A stretch of DNA of 9,554 bases from Spirosoma sp. (GCA_025351545.1 JANXVQ010000500.1:1-9554); one strand, 5' to 3'; positions 1 to 8,383 are shown, counted from the stretch's first letter. The notes: generated by a model from the letters alone, not told the origin. Numbers and translations: made by a program.

Positions 1-376
1 GTCGGACAAAATCAAGAAACAAGAGCAAATCCTGAAAAATCAACTGGAAAATATGCCCCTGCTCGACTCCGCCTACCGGTCTATCGTTGCGTATCAGCCG
101 CAGGTCAACGCCATTTTCGTTGAGGTCGAAATAGAAGATCATCTGAATGATATTCGGCGACTGTCCGGGCAGCAGGCGGAGGGTATCCAGTTTCGGTCTT
201 TTGGGCAGATTGCGGATTTTTATAAGATGATGTACGTCGATAAGAAGGTGGTCTGGAGCAAGCAGTCCAATATTAATTTGTTCCGTAAACAATTGGATGA
301 TTGTAGCGTCGGTCTGTTTCCTGGCTCTGGCCCGTCTCCTGCTGCCGCAACGCCGTCTGTTACCAGTTCCCGATAA
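1..376 (+). CDS. tssO: TssO, T6SS-iii envelope protein, 3' part (5' truncated by window edge)
   Basis: The reading frame is open from base 2, so the gene begins upstream; 124 C-terminal residues are visible. The ATG at 53 is in frame but internal, because a charged Lys/Gln/Glu-rich stretch looking like a coiled coil runs into it from upstream. A small globular region follows, with the motifs FRSFGQIADFYKMM and NLFRKQLDDC near the end, and then a Pro/Ser/Ala/Thr-rich tail of about 20 residues. TssO is known in Bacteroidota T6SS as a small inner-membrane protein with one N-terminal membrane segment followed by a coiled coil and periplasmic domain; that membrane segment would lie just outside the window. 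It is followed after 5 bp by the PKD-domain protein, so the two are probably co-transcribed. The assignment rests on remembered family features plus position before the tssP-like gene and tssR. Confidence 0.72.
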   Translation, partial: SDKIKKQEQILKNQLENMPLLDSAYRSIVAYQPQVNAIFVEVEIEDHLNDIRRLSGQQAEGIQFRSFGQIADFYKMMYVDKKVVWSKQSNINLFRKQLDDCSVGLFPGSGPSPAAATPSVTSSR

Positions 377-381
377 GTGCC

Positions 382-1269
382 ATGAACAGCAAAATGACTT
401 TATCGGCCAGGGCACTGCTGCTAACTGCATGCGTACTTTTTGTTCTGTACCACTATACTGCCGAACCCGAGATCCGGGCTAAAGTGGAGCCCTATCAACA
501 AGTGGCCGGGCAACCGATTCGCTACGTTGACAGCACCAGCGAGGCCAGCCGGTGGCGGTGGGAGTTCGGCAACGGGCAAGAGGTCCGGGGAGCGCAGGGC
601 CTGTTTTATTACTATCAGCCGGGTACGTATTTGATTCGCCTGACAGTCGATAAGAAAATAGTCAAAACGTTTTCGATTGTGATTACACCAAAAGCAGTTG
701 TGGATGAACAGGATTCTATCGTGAAGATACAGGGTCCTTCGTCGGGCTTTGAGCGGGAGAAACTTGTGTTTACTGCCGTTGGGGGACGGGCACGTCAGTT
801 TGCCTGGCGCTTTGGGGCAAGCGGTCAGGTTGACTCACGCGACCAAACGGCTATTTATAGTTTCCCGACGCTGGAAAACTACACTCGTCCTCAGCAATAC
901 ACCATCGAACTCATGACCGATGTAACCAAGTATCCAATCAGGAAGCAGGTCACAATTATTCGGGGTTTCAACAAGTTCGCCCCCACCGTCGATTCGCTGG
1001 ACATTACCGAGAGCGATATTCGCAGACGGTTACAGTTGATTGCTGACGGCCAGGCGTTTAATGTCCATTATGATTATCTGCTGAGGAAATACCTGTGCCG
1101 TCAGAATGACGCAACGGTACGCATTAACAATGCGAAAGCCAATGATTTTTATTCGTACTGTATGGGATTGCAATTCGACCGGGGTGTTCGCATCGACGCC
1201 ATATCGGTGGTAGCCGATTCGCTTACGTCCTGTGTTACGCGCTTAAATGTAACTCAGCACAAGCCATGA
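382..1269 (+). CDS. tssP: PKD-domain membrane-anchored T6SS-iii protein, probable TssP
   Basis: The 295-residue protein has a short positively charged N-terminus and a hydrophobic segment at about residues 11-25, which should anchor it in the inner membrane with the remainder in the periplasm. Two PKD-like beta-sandwich repeats follow. The first (about 35-103) has the signature WRWEFGNG at 58-65 and YYYQPGTYLIRLTV at 76-89. The second (about 115-195) has FAWRFG at 140-145 and a weaker YTIEL strand. The C-terminal domain (about 200-295) is partly helical and contains three cysteines (C239, C260, C284), which could form a periplasmic disulfide. Its stop overlaps the tssR start as ATGA, suggesting translational coupling. 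PKD folds usually mediate protein-protein contacts, fitting a scaffold in the TssN-TssO-TssP-TssQ-TssR envelope complex. The name TssP is inferred from context. An alternative is a lipoprotein, because LTAC at 14-17 resembles a lipobox. Confidence 0.68.
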   Translation: MNSKMTLSARALLLTACVLFVLYHYTAEPEIRAKVEPYQQVAGQPIRYVDSTSEASRWRWEFGNGQEVRGAQGLFYYYQPGTYLIRLTVDKKIVKTFSIVITPKAVVDEQDSIVKIQGPSSGFEREKLVFTAVGGRARQFAWRFGASGQVDSRDQTAIYSFPTLENYTRPQQYTIELMTDVTKYPIRKQVTIIRGFNKFAPTVDSLDITESDIRRRLQLIADGQAFNVHYDYLLRKYLCRQNDATVRINNAKANDFYSYCMGLQFDRGVRIDAISVVADSLTSCVTRLNVTQHKP

Positions 1270-3755
1270 AGCGTCTGTCGATTCGCCGTCTGTTCCGTTT
1301 ACCTGATCTGCCCCGTTGGGTAGACTTTTTTCGTTGTTGCATTCTTTTTGTAGTGCTTTGGTTGGGTTGTCCTGAGTTGGCGACTGCTCAATTACCCTTT
1401 TTCCTGAGAGTGGCCCGTCAGCCCGAAAACCTGGTGCCTGTTTCGGGCAACGCCAGCCAAAAAAAAGCAGCATTAGCTGTTTCTAAAGAAGGCGCTAATT
1501 TTAGTTCTCAACCGTTTGGTGTTGCGCCGTGGGTTGTTTTTTCTGATCGAAATAACAACAATACTTTCCGCAATTCAAATGGCACGGTGCCCTTCCGAAA
1601 ACTGGGTTTCATGGAAGCGCTTTATGTGTTAAAAGAGCGAAACGGTTATTTGAAACTCATCAAATACGATCCGGCGCTACCCATCGGCAATAAGTTTTCC
1701 CGACGGGCGATTACCGACCGTAAGTCGGTGGTTTATTACGGCTGGGCTCCCAAAAGCCGTTTCCTCCTGGCCAATCAAAGCATCCGCTCGGCAGACCAGC
1801 GCCGGGCGCAGGTATTCAGTGCGGTGCTGGCTCAGCCAGGTCTGCTTGCCAATCCAGAACGGTATTTTTCAAATGATTCTGTGCGGCTTTTTACGGACCC
1901 ATCCCAGCAAACTCAAACCGACCCCAAAATGCGGCTTTATGAGCTGGCTTATGTTTATAAACTCTCCGAAACCCGTCGGCAGGTGCTGATCGGGCGGGCA
2001 TCCTGGTTTCCAATCGACAGCGTCAAAAAGATTCTTTTAGGCTGGGCTCCAATTGAGGTTTTGCAGACGGTTGGTCAGCGATTATTTATCGAAGCCGACA
2101 CGGTGAATACGCAGTCTCCGCCCATTCCTCTTTACCGATCGCTTACAGCGGCCACGCAGGGGCGGAAAGATTCAACTATTACAAGCAGCTCTTTTTCGGC
2201 GGTTTCCTGGAATCAGGTAGGCACTAAATTTCCGGTCCTCGCTCAGTATAGTAATCCCAAAGATAGCCAGATGGTTGTGCAGACGAACGTGCTGACACCC
2301 TTGTTAATAAAAAGGCAGGTGCCCATCCTCAATGTCAATGGTCAGCCAATTTCGGGTCAGCTACTAACGAATATGCGGAGTCGTAGTAACCGTTATAACC
2401 TGATCTACGTGATTGAAGGCAGTTCGGCCATGCAACCCTATTGGGGTGAGTTATTGAATACCATTCAATTTACCATTACTCAACTGTCGCAGGATACGGC
2501 TCGGTCTATTAATTTACAGGTAGGCGCGGTCATCTATAATGACTACCAAAAAACAGATGATAATAAGGTTAGGGGTAATGTTGAATTAACCCCGTTGACG
2601 GCTAATTATACAACCCTGCTAAATGAACTAAAAAAAGGCAGTCCACTAGCCAAAGCCCAATCGGAGACAGAGGCTAAAAGCGTTCGATTTGGTGTTGGCA
2701 AAGCATTGGAGCAGTTTGCGGCCCACCCCAACGAAAACAACATCCTGGTGCTGGTAGGCATCAACGGTGATATTCAATCGATAGTCGATGGGGTTTTAGT
2801 CCCTGCGGCCTTGAAAAAAGTGGAATGTCGGATGCTGGCCTTTCAGGTTTACGCGGCTCCGGGAGATATTGCCAATAATTTTGTACTTCACTCCCGTGAA
2901 CTCGTTCTGGAGATTGCCGATAAAGGGAGCATCCTGAAAAAAAACCGGCTTGTCCGGCCAGACATGGTTACGCCCATCAATGAGTTTAACCACCGGCTGG
3001 GCGACCGCAACGAATACCAACTGGCTTACCCTAAGCGGAGTATGGTGCCCGGATGGGTTCTTTTCCCCCGAAAAAACCAGTCATTGCCCTTCAAAGAATT
3101 ATACGCCATTACCGACAGTCTGTTCCAGCAGGTCGCCAATGAATCTCAAACCGTTATTGCAGCCCTGGAAAGTACGTCCCAAAGTCTGGATCCATTGGGC
3201 GATCGGGTCAACCCGAAGTTAACGCCGGTTTATGCCTCTACCGGACTGAATTTACCCCCCAACACGTCTACGCTGACCCGCCTTAGCGCCTATCCGTACA
3301 TGACGCGGGCCTATACGCCAACTGCCCTCAAAGGTGGCCCCCGCTGGAAATATATTGCCTTACTGCCGCTCGACGAATACGACGGTATTGGCCGGTGGCT
3401 GGATCAATTGTGTGGTGATGACATCGACCCCGCCGTATATTTCGACCGGATGAAACTCCATCACCGGTATCGACAGACCCTGAGTGAAGTGGGCTTATCA
3501 AGTGCGACCACGCTGACGCTCGACCAGTTACTGAATGGATTCCTGGAATTGCCGGTTACTAACCCACTGTTCAAACGCATCACAATCAGCCAGTTGAATA
3601 GTCGTAAACAGATATCCGACGCGCTGTTGAATCAGGTTTTGTATTTGATGCGGGAACGGCGCGACTATTTCCGCCGAATACCGACCTTCCGGAATAGCCG
3701 TTTCGTATCCAACGGACGAACCTATTACTGGATCAGCGAAGACCTATTTAAATAA
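1266..3755 (+). CDS. tssR: TssR, large exported T6SS-iii envelope protein with vWA-like domain
   Basis: The 829-residue protein begins with a long basic n-region, a hydrophobic core at about 24-35 and a likely signal peptidase I site after A39-T40-A41, so it is exported to the periplasm or outer membrane. The start at 1266 is supported by the ATGA overlap with the preceding stop. Two similar beta-rich segments, roughly 80-170 and 225-270, each end in Gly-Trp-Ala-Pro (159-162 and 259-262) and resemble SH3-like repeats. A von Willebrand A-like Rossmann domain spans about 377-570: strand LIYVIEG leads into E384-G-S386-S-A388-M, and NILVLVGINGD at 492-502 corresponds to a later strand. The metal site is degenerate (ExSxA rather than DxSxS). 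The long C-terminal region has no family I recognise apart from TssR. TssR is one of the envelope proteins specific to Bacteroidota T6SS. The gene lies 24 bp before clpV. Confidence 0.82.
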   Translation: MKRLSIRRLFRLPDLPRWVDFFRCCILFVVLWLGCPELATAQLPFFLRVARQPENLVPVSGNASQKKAALAVSKEGANFSSQPFGVAPWVVFSDRNNNNTFRNSNGTVPFRKLGFMEALYVLKERNGYLKLIKYDPALPIGNKFSRRAITDRKSVVYYGWAPKSRFLLANQSIRSADQRRAQVFSAVLAQPGLLANPERYFSNDSVRLFTDPSQQTQTDPKMRLYELAYVYKLSETRRQVLIGRASWFPIDSVKKILLGWAPIEVLQTVGQRLFIEADTVNTQSPPIPLYRSLTAATQGRKDSTITSSSFSAVSWNQVGTKFPVLAQYSNPKDSQMVVQTNVLTPLLIKRQVPILNVNGQPISGQLLTNMRSRSNRYNLIYVIEGSSAMQPYWGELLNTIQFTITQLSQDTARSINLQVGAVIYNDYQKTDDNKVRGNVELTPLTANYTTLLNELKKGSPLAKAQSETEAKSVRFGVGKALEQFAAHPNENNILVLVGINGDIQSIVDGVLVPAALKKVECRMLAFQVYAAPGDIANNFVLHSRELVLEIADKGSILKKNRLVRPDMVTPINEFNHRLGDRNEYQLAYPKRSMVPGWVLFPRKNQSLPFKELYAITDSLFQQVANESQTVIAALESTSQSLDPLGDRVNPKLTPVYASTGLNLPPNTSTLTRLSAYPYMTRAYTPTALKGGPRWKYIALLPLDEYDGIGRWLDQLCGDDIDPAVYFDRMKLHHRYRQTLSEVGLSSATTLTLDQLLNGFLELPVTNPLFKRITISQLNSRKQISDALLNQVLYLMRERRDYFRRIPTFRNSRFVSNGRTYYWISEDLFK

Positions 3756-3779
3756 TTCCTTCCTTAACCTCAATACTGT

Positions 3780-6266
3780 ATGCGTCAATTACCCTTAAAC
3801 GGATCAGTTGAAAAAGCCCTGCATATTGCCCGCGCGCTGGCCCGTGAATACCACAACGAAAACTTTACGGCCGCCCACCTCCTGCGGGCAATGCTCCACG
3901 ACGACGTGGGTGGCAGCGCGCTGCTGAGTGCGCTGGGTCAGGATGTTGCCTATACGTTCGACTGGGCCGAAGTCTGGATGGAAGAATCACCCCGATCGGC
4001 TCTGGTCGTGACCGAACCGGAACCCGACGATTCTGTGGACCGGGTAATGAACGAAGCCGATTTTCTGCGTGTCAAGCTGGGGCTGGACTACATTGAAGCC
4101 ATCTGCGTACTGGCGGCTCTTGTCAAGCCCGGCATTGGCTTTTCGGCCGATCAGCTTCGCTCTTTACCGTTGCAGGAACGCGATTTGCTCGAACGTTTTC
4201 TGCGTGACTTATCTGCTTCTCCAACTGCCAGCCGGACGGGAGCCGACACGAAAAGCAACGGTCAGGCCGGTAATTTGACGAATAAAGAACAGCCCAAATA
4301 CTGCATTGACAAAACAGCCCAGGCTCGCGCCGGAAAACTGGACCCTGTAGTTGGGCGTAACCAGGAGGTGCGAACCATGCTCGAAATTCTGGGTCGGCGC
4401 AGCAAGCCCAACGTGATGGTTGTGGGCGACCCCGGTGTGGGTAAAACCGCGTTGATCGACGGGTTGGCGCAGCAGATTGTTGCGGGTCTGGTGCCCGCCC
4501 GAATGAAGAACGCCATTCTGCTGGAACTGGACCCTGGTGCTCTACTAGCCGGAGCCTCCTACAAGGGCGAGGTTGAAGATCGGCTCAAGACAGTCATCAA
4601 AGATGTGAAGCAGTATGAAAAATGCATTCTTTTCATTGATGAGATTCACATGCTGCTCGACCCAAAAGGGTCTGCCGGAAATGGCGTGGCAAACCTGTTG
4701 AAGCCGGAATTAGCCAGGGGCGAACTGACCGTAATCGGGGCGACGACACCCGAAGAATACCGCAAGCTTATCGAACCTGATCAGGCTTTAAGCCGCCGGT
4801 TTGAACTTCTGACGGTGGCTGAACCTACCGAGAAAGTGGCCGAACGCATGATGATCGGTCTGGTTCCGGCATATGAACAGCACCACCAGTTGAAAATCCA
4901 GCCGGACGTAATTCCAACCTGTATTCGGTTAGCCCGCCGGTACAGCAAAGAACGTCGGTTGCCCGACTCCGCCCTCGATTTGCTCGACCGGACAATGGCC
5001 GCTATCCGCATGGCTATTGAAACATCCGGCACCGAGTTGAGCCGATTTGAAGAGTCTGTTCGTGAATTAAGCCAGCGCGATCTCTCGCCGGAAGAAGCGC
5101 TGGAAGAATACCAATGGATGGATACCTTGCTGCACCACCAGGTCAGTCCGGTTTTGCTGGGCCAGTGGGAAGATGAGGTTGACCCAACCGAACTCGAAAC
5201 CGCAACCGCCTATCACGACTATATCAATGCTAAGTTAACCCGGTTTCAGGCATTGGCCAGTCAACAGGAGCCGACCGTTACGACCAATGATCTGGCCGCG
5301 GTAGTTGCGCACAAAACAGGCATTCCGATGGGCAAAGTACAGACCCAGGAAAAAGAAAGACTGTTGTCGATGGAGAGTTTCCTGCAACGCCGGGTAGTGG
5401 GACAAGACCACGCCCTGCATGCGTTATCCGACGCTATTCTGGAATCACGCAGCGGCTTGCAGCGCGCGGCTCAGCCCATTGGCTCGTTCTTTTTGTTAGG
5501 CCCCACGGGTACGGGAAAAACCGAACTGTCGAAGTCGCTGGCGGAGTTTTTGTTCAATGACGAACGGGCACTGATTCGTTTTGACATGTCGGAGTTCAAG
5601 GAGGAACATTCGGCCGCGCTGCTCTACGGCGCACCTCCGGGCTATGTGGGCTACGAAGAAGGCGGCCTGCTGGTCAATAAAATTCGGAAGCAGCCCTACT
5701 CGGTGGTACTTTTCGACGAAATTGAGAAGGCCCACGGGTCGGTTTTCGATGTGTTTCTGCAAATTATGGACGAGGGTCGGCTCAACGATAAACTGGGCAA
5801 AGAGGGCGACTTCACCAATGCGTTGCTCATTTTCACCTCTAACATTAGCAGCGAGTGGATTACCAATGAATTTCAGGCAGGACGAATGCCAACCTCTCAG
5901 CAGTTAATGACGCGAATGACCGGCCAGTTCCGACCGGAGTTTCTGGCCCGGATTACGGAGATCATTCCGTTCTCACCCATTCAGGAGGAGAATGTGGTTC
6001 GTATTTTTGAGATACAACTGGCGCATCTGCACAAAAGCCTTCTACAACAGGGAATTGAGCTGACCATAACCGAAGAAGCCAAACGGCAATTGGCCTTGCA
6101 GGGCTTTACCCCTCAATACGGTGCCCGACCGCTGGCCGGTATTATCCGCAATCAACTGCGCCGACCAATTTCCCGTCTGATCATTTCCGGAAAATTGCTA
6201 AAAGGTCAGGTGCTGAACGTGGGGTTAAATAACCAGACCAGTGAATTGATTTGGCAGATAGACTAA
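3780..6266 (+). CDS. tssH: ClpV/TssH, AAA+ ATPase that recycles the T6SS sheath
   Basis: This is an 828-residue Clp/Hsp100 double-ATPase that hexamerises in the cytoplasm and unfolds contracted TssB/TssC sheath. Order of parts: Clp N-domain (about 1-145), a Ser/Gly/Thr-rich linker (about 146-175), first ATPase with Walker A GDPGVGKT at 216-223, pore tyrosine Y261 in SYKGE, Walker B ILFIDE ending D287-E288 and arginine-finger motif LSRRFE at 337-342. A short middle insertion lies at about 416-500. The second ATPase has Walker A GPTGTGKT at 574-581, pore motif GYVG at 621-624, Walker B VVLFDE ending D646-E647, RPEFLAR at 718-724 and sensor-2 GAR at 781-783. All catalytic residues are present. 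The middle insertion is shorter than in the chaperone ClpB, which with the T6SS neighbours supports ClpV rather than ClpB. Walker A1 has Asp where Clp proteins usually have Glu or Asn, a mild change. No promoter is evident in the 24 bp upstream, so it is probably read from the tssO-tssP-tssR transcript. Confidence 0.93.
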   Translation: MRQLPLNGSVEKALHIARALAREYHNENFTAAHLLRAMLHDDVGGSALLSALGQDVAYTFDWAEVWMEESPRSALVVTEPEPDDSVDRVMNEADFLRVKLGLDYIEAICVLAALVKPGIGFSADQLRSLPLQERDLLERFLRDLSASPTASRTGADTKSNGQAGNLTNKEQPKYCIDKTAQARAGKLDPVVGRNQEVRTMLEILGRRSKPNVMVVGDPGVGKTALIDGLAQQIVAGLVPARMKNAILLELDPGALLAGASYKGEVEDRLKTVIKDVKQYEKCILFIDEIHMLLDPKGSAGNGVANLLKPELARGELTVIGATTPEEYRKLIEPDQALSRRFELLTVAEPTEKVAERMMIGLVPAYEQHHQLKIQPDVIPTCIRLARRYSKERRLPDSALDLLDRTMAAIRMAIETSGTELSRFEESVRELSQRDLSPEEALEEYQWMDTLLHHQVSPVLLGQWEDEVDPTELETATAYHDYINAKLTRFQALASQQEPTVTTNDLAAVVAHKTGIPMGKVQTQEKERLLSMESFLQRRVVGQDHALHALSDAILESRSGLQRAAQPIGSFFLLGPTGTGKTELSKSLAEFLFNDERALIRFDMSEFKEEHSAALLYGAPPGYVGYEEGGLLVNKIRKQPYSVVLFDEIEKAHGSVFDVFLQIMDEGRLNDKLGKEGDFTNALLIFTSNISSEWITNEFQAGRMPTSQQLMTRMTGQFRPEFLARITEIIPFSPIQEENVVRIFEIQLAHLHKSLLQQGIELTITEEAKRQLALQGFTPQYGARPLAGIIRNQLRRPISRLIISGKLLKGQVLNVGLNNQTSELIWQID

Positions 6267-6445
6267 TCATTGCTGTTTTATTGGCTTTGATGCAGCCCAA
6301 ATAGCGACCCAAAATCATCTAGTGTTTACTGCTCGCAGAAAAAGATACCACTTGTTTGAAATTGCCTCTCTGTCAGGCTCAATTACCTTGTTGCCCGTTG
6401 GCTTATTGATAGATTTGATAAACTAAAATTCAGCCAAAATAAGAC
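6267..6445. other. 179-bp non-coding gap between clpV and tssB
   Basis: No credible gene lies here. It holds an imperfect hairpin just after the clpV stop (arms TTGGCT at 6281-6286 and AGCCCAA at 6294-6300, no T-run) that is too weak to call a terminator. It also holds the promoter described separately at its right-hand end. It is the longest non-coding stretch in the window and divides the envelope/ATPase genes from the sheath/tube genes. Confidence 0.8.
6388..6417 (+). promoter_or_regulatory. Bacteroidota-type promoter for tssB-tssC-tssD
   Basis: A -33 element TTG at 6388-6390 is separated by 19 bases from a -7 element TAGATTTG at 6410-6417, which fits the known Bacteroidota sigma-factor consensus TTTG/TTG-N19-21-TAnnTTTG. 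Transcription would start a few bases downstream, leaving a leader of roughly 20 bases before the tssB ATG. A second TTG at 6391-6393 gives a less favourable 16-base spacer. The placement lets the highly abundant sheath and tube proteins be expressed independently of the upstream genes. The start site is inferred from consensus only. Confidence 0.6.
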
Positions 6446-6904
6446 ATGTTTGACTTCGAAATAGGTGGTAACGAGATCAAGCCCGACTCAGCCGAGGGCA
6501 TCGCTAATATCCCCTTCAACCGTACATTGCTGGCGCAGAAACTTACACAGCAAGCTCCTGTCAATCCGGAGGTTGCTTATGGCCTAAAAACCGTTGAAGC
6601 CGTATTCGACCACTTCAAGCCGGAGGTTGAGATCGAAATGGAATCGATCGACGGAATGCCGATGAAAGAAACCATGCAATTTCGGAGCGTTGCCGATTTC
6701 CGGGTTAAGGAAATGGTGGCCCAAAGCCCGTTTCTGCGCTCACTGGATGCTCAATACCAGGAATATACGCAGATAAGCCGTCGGTTGAAAGGACACCGGA
6801 TTTTGCAAACGTCTCTGGGTAACCCCGCCACCAAAGCCGCGCTGATTGAAACCCTGCAAGCGCTGATTGCGGAGCTCGACGAAAACGAAAAGGTAGAAGC
6901 GTAA
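6446..6904 (+). CDS. tssB: TssB, small subunit of the contractile T6SS sheath
   Basis: TssB (VipA family) pairs with TssC, and the heterodimers polymerise into the cytoplasmic sheath whose contraction drives the inner tube out. The 152-residue length is slightly short of the usual 160-170. Visible hallmarks are an N-terminal region containing IPFNRTLLAQKL, a core strand EVEIEM at 60-65, and the conserved block ETMQFRSVADFRV beginning at residue 75, which matches the family's FRSLxDF signature. An amphipathic helical C-terminus is rich in Leu, Ala and Glu. It directly precedes tssC, with a 45-bp gap. No Shine-Dalgarno sequence precedes the ATG; the A-rich leader AAAATAAGAC is typical of Bacteroidota. 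Confidence 0.92.
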   Translation: MFDFEIGGNEIKPDSAEGIANIPFNRTLLAQKLTQQAPVNPEVAYGLKTVEAVFDHFKPEVEIEMESIDGMPMKETMQFRSVADFRVKEMVAQSPFLRSLDAQYQEYTQISRRLKGHRILQTSLGNPATKAALIETLQALIAELDENEKVEA

Positions 6905-6949
6905 ACCGATTGTTCAACTAATTTAATCTATTCCAAGTTATACGTTTAT

Positions 6950-8323
6950 ATGGAAAGCGAACCAACAGTATCCCAGTCAAAACCCGATGCAAGGCCGACA
7001 GTTAGCCGTGGTGCCAGTGCTCCCCTACCCGGCCTGGCCGCGCTGTCAGCGTTTGGTGGTTATGCCTTTGTCGAAAGCTTCTTGGACGGTTCACAAAACC
7101 TGAATCCAGACCGCAAAGCCCGCAAGAAAATATACCTGGGCGATCCTACCAAGGCTAGCGAACGGGCCGTTCTGAGAGAAAAACTCAAACTATGGGTTGA
7201 GGTGTTGAGTTCGTCCGAAAATCAGAACGAAATGCTCGATACGGCTAACGACAAGGCGGCTGCGGTAGAAGAAAATCTGCGTAAAAACCTGCTTACTACT
7301 CTGGAGACTACGCGCGAGCTGGAAACAAGCTATCGGGCGTTATCTCTTTTCTATAAAAACGCCGAAGCCGACAAACTCTCTAACGTCACGATTGTCAATG
7401 CTGGTTTCGATCAATTAACCGACTTAGACAACTCCCGCTTCATCGATTACATTGCCGATGAGCTGAAACAGAATTACGACCGGCTCGACCTTCGGCAGAA
7501 CTACTCGCTCCTGGTGGTTCCCGGCTTTATGGGGTCCAACGCGGTATTGGAAAAATGGGCCAAGCTTGCCCATGCCAATAAAGTTACGTTATTCACTGAC
7601 TTCGCCGATCTGGAAAGCTCCGAAGACGTTATTGATCTCTTCAGTACGGCCAACATGACGGGAGCGGAATTGTTTCGCTCCAGCGTAGTCATGACCTGCA
7701 ACTGGGTAGTGGGCCGTAGCAAAGTGGCTGAGGTAGGTGAAACAGAGAACCTGTATGTACCACCATCCGCTGCTCTGGCCGGTAAAATTTACTACACACT
7801 TATGTCGCAGGTAACCGCCGGCAAAAAACACGGCGGCATGAACGAAGTATCGGGCGTTCGGTTCCCCCTTCGCAAAAGCGAACTGTCGGCTGTTGAACGG
7901 TTGAATCTGGTGCCCATGATCGATGAGTATGGTCGGGTAATGGCCTTCGGCAGCAAAACACTTTTTAACGGCGACAATATCGGACTGCAAACGTACTCTG
8001 TTGTACGGGTATTTGATTACATCGTTAAAGTGCTGTTTGACTTCCTGAACCGCCGGGCTTTCGAAAACTGGAACTCCCTCATCGAAGCAGATTTACGCCG
8101 GCAGATTGCTGGTTTCCTGGATAGCGTTAAAGGGCCGGATAAACTAATCGACCAGTTCCGCATTGTCCGTCTTGAGCGCGACAGCAAAGAGAAAGACCGT
8201 ATTTACTTAGATATTCGGTTGACTCCATACTTCCCTGCCAAAAGCTTTGTCATTCGCCTTGACGGCCGCCGGGGTAGTGATGTTGAAAGTCCGGAATGGG
8301 TATCTGATTATGGTCAGGTTTAA
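6950..8323 (+). CDS. tssC: TssC, large subunit of the contractile T6SS sheath
   Basis: TssC (VipB family) forms the sheath with TssB and surrounds the TssD tube. The 457-residue length is a little below the roughly 490-500 common in Proteobacteria. The N-terminal 25 residues are Ser/Pro-rich, followed by GLAALSAFGGYAFVESFLDG. Family-like blocks include TGAELFRSSVVMTCNWVVG ending at 255, a central segment with MAFGSKTL at 331-338, and the near-terminal LTPYFPAKSFVIRLDG starting at 424, which matches the conserved sheath-sheath linking strands at the TssC C-terminus. In proteobacterial systems ClpV binds an N-terminal helix of TssC; whether the segment around residues 27-50 does this here is unknown. 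The 45-bp leader is A/T-rich with no Shine-Dalgarno sequence, and the gene likely shares the tssB promoter. Confidence 0.92.
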   Translation: MESEPTVSQSKPDARPTVSRGASAPLPGLAALSAFGGYAFVESFLDGSQNLNPDRKARKKIYLGDPTKASERAVLREKLKLWVEVLSSSENQNEMLDTANDKAAAVEENLRKNLLTTLETTRELETSYRALSLFYKNAEADKLSNVTIVNAGFDQLTDLDNSRFIDYIADELKQNYDRLDLRQNYSLLVVPGFMGSNAVLEKWAKLAHANKVTLFTDFADLESSEDVIDLFSTANMTGAELFRSSVVMTCNWVVGRSKVAEVGETENLYVPPSAALAGKIYYTLMSQVTAGKKHGGMNEVSGVRFPLRKSELSAVERLNLVPMIDEYGRVMAFGSKTLFNGDNIGLQTYSVVRVFDYIVKVLFDFLNRRAFENWNSLIEADLRRQIAGFLDSVKGPDKLIDQFRIVRLERDSKEKDRIYLDIRLTPYFPAKSFVIRLDGRRGSDVESPEWVSDYGQV

Positions 8324-8383
8324 CCGCACCTTTAATCTGGCTATTTCTAAAAATTTATCCCTTTAACCTTTTCAACTAATACT

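Noticed and set aside
297..482. Overlapping frame with a hydrophobic start across the tssO/tssP junction
   Set aside because: It overlaps two better-supported genes on the same strand, its second half is an out-of-frame reading of the tssP-like gene, and no family is recognisable.
3780..6266. Identity as the general disaggregase ClpB
   Set aside because: The double-ATPase layout fits ClpB too, but the middle insertion is short and the gene is embedded between tssR and tssB, so ClpV is the better call.
6281..6300. Imperfect hairpin after clpV that might be a terminator
   Set aside because: The stem is about six pairs with a bulge and there is no following T-run, so it does not support a Rho-independent terminator.
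7589..7990. 133-codon open frame on the minus strand inside tssC
   Set aside because: It lies wholly antisense to a well-supported sheath gene, has no recognisable motifs and is expected by chance opposite such coding sequence.
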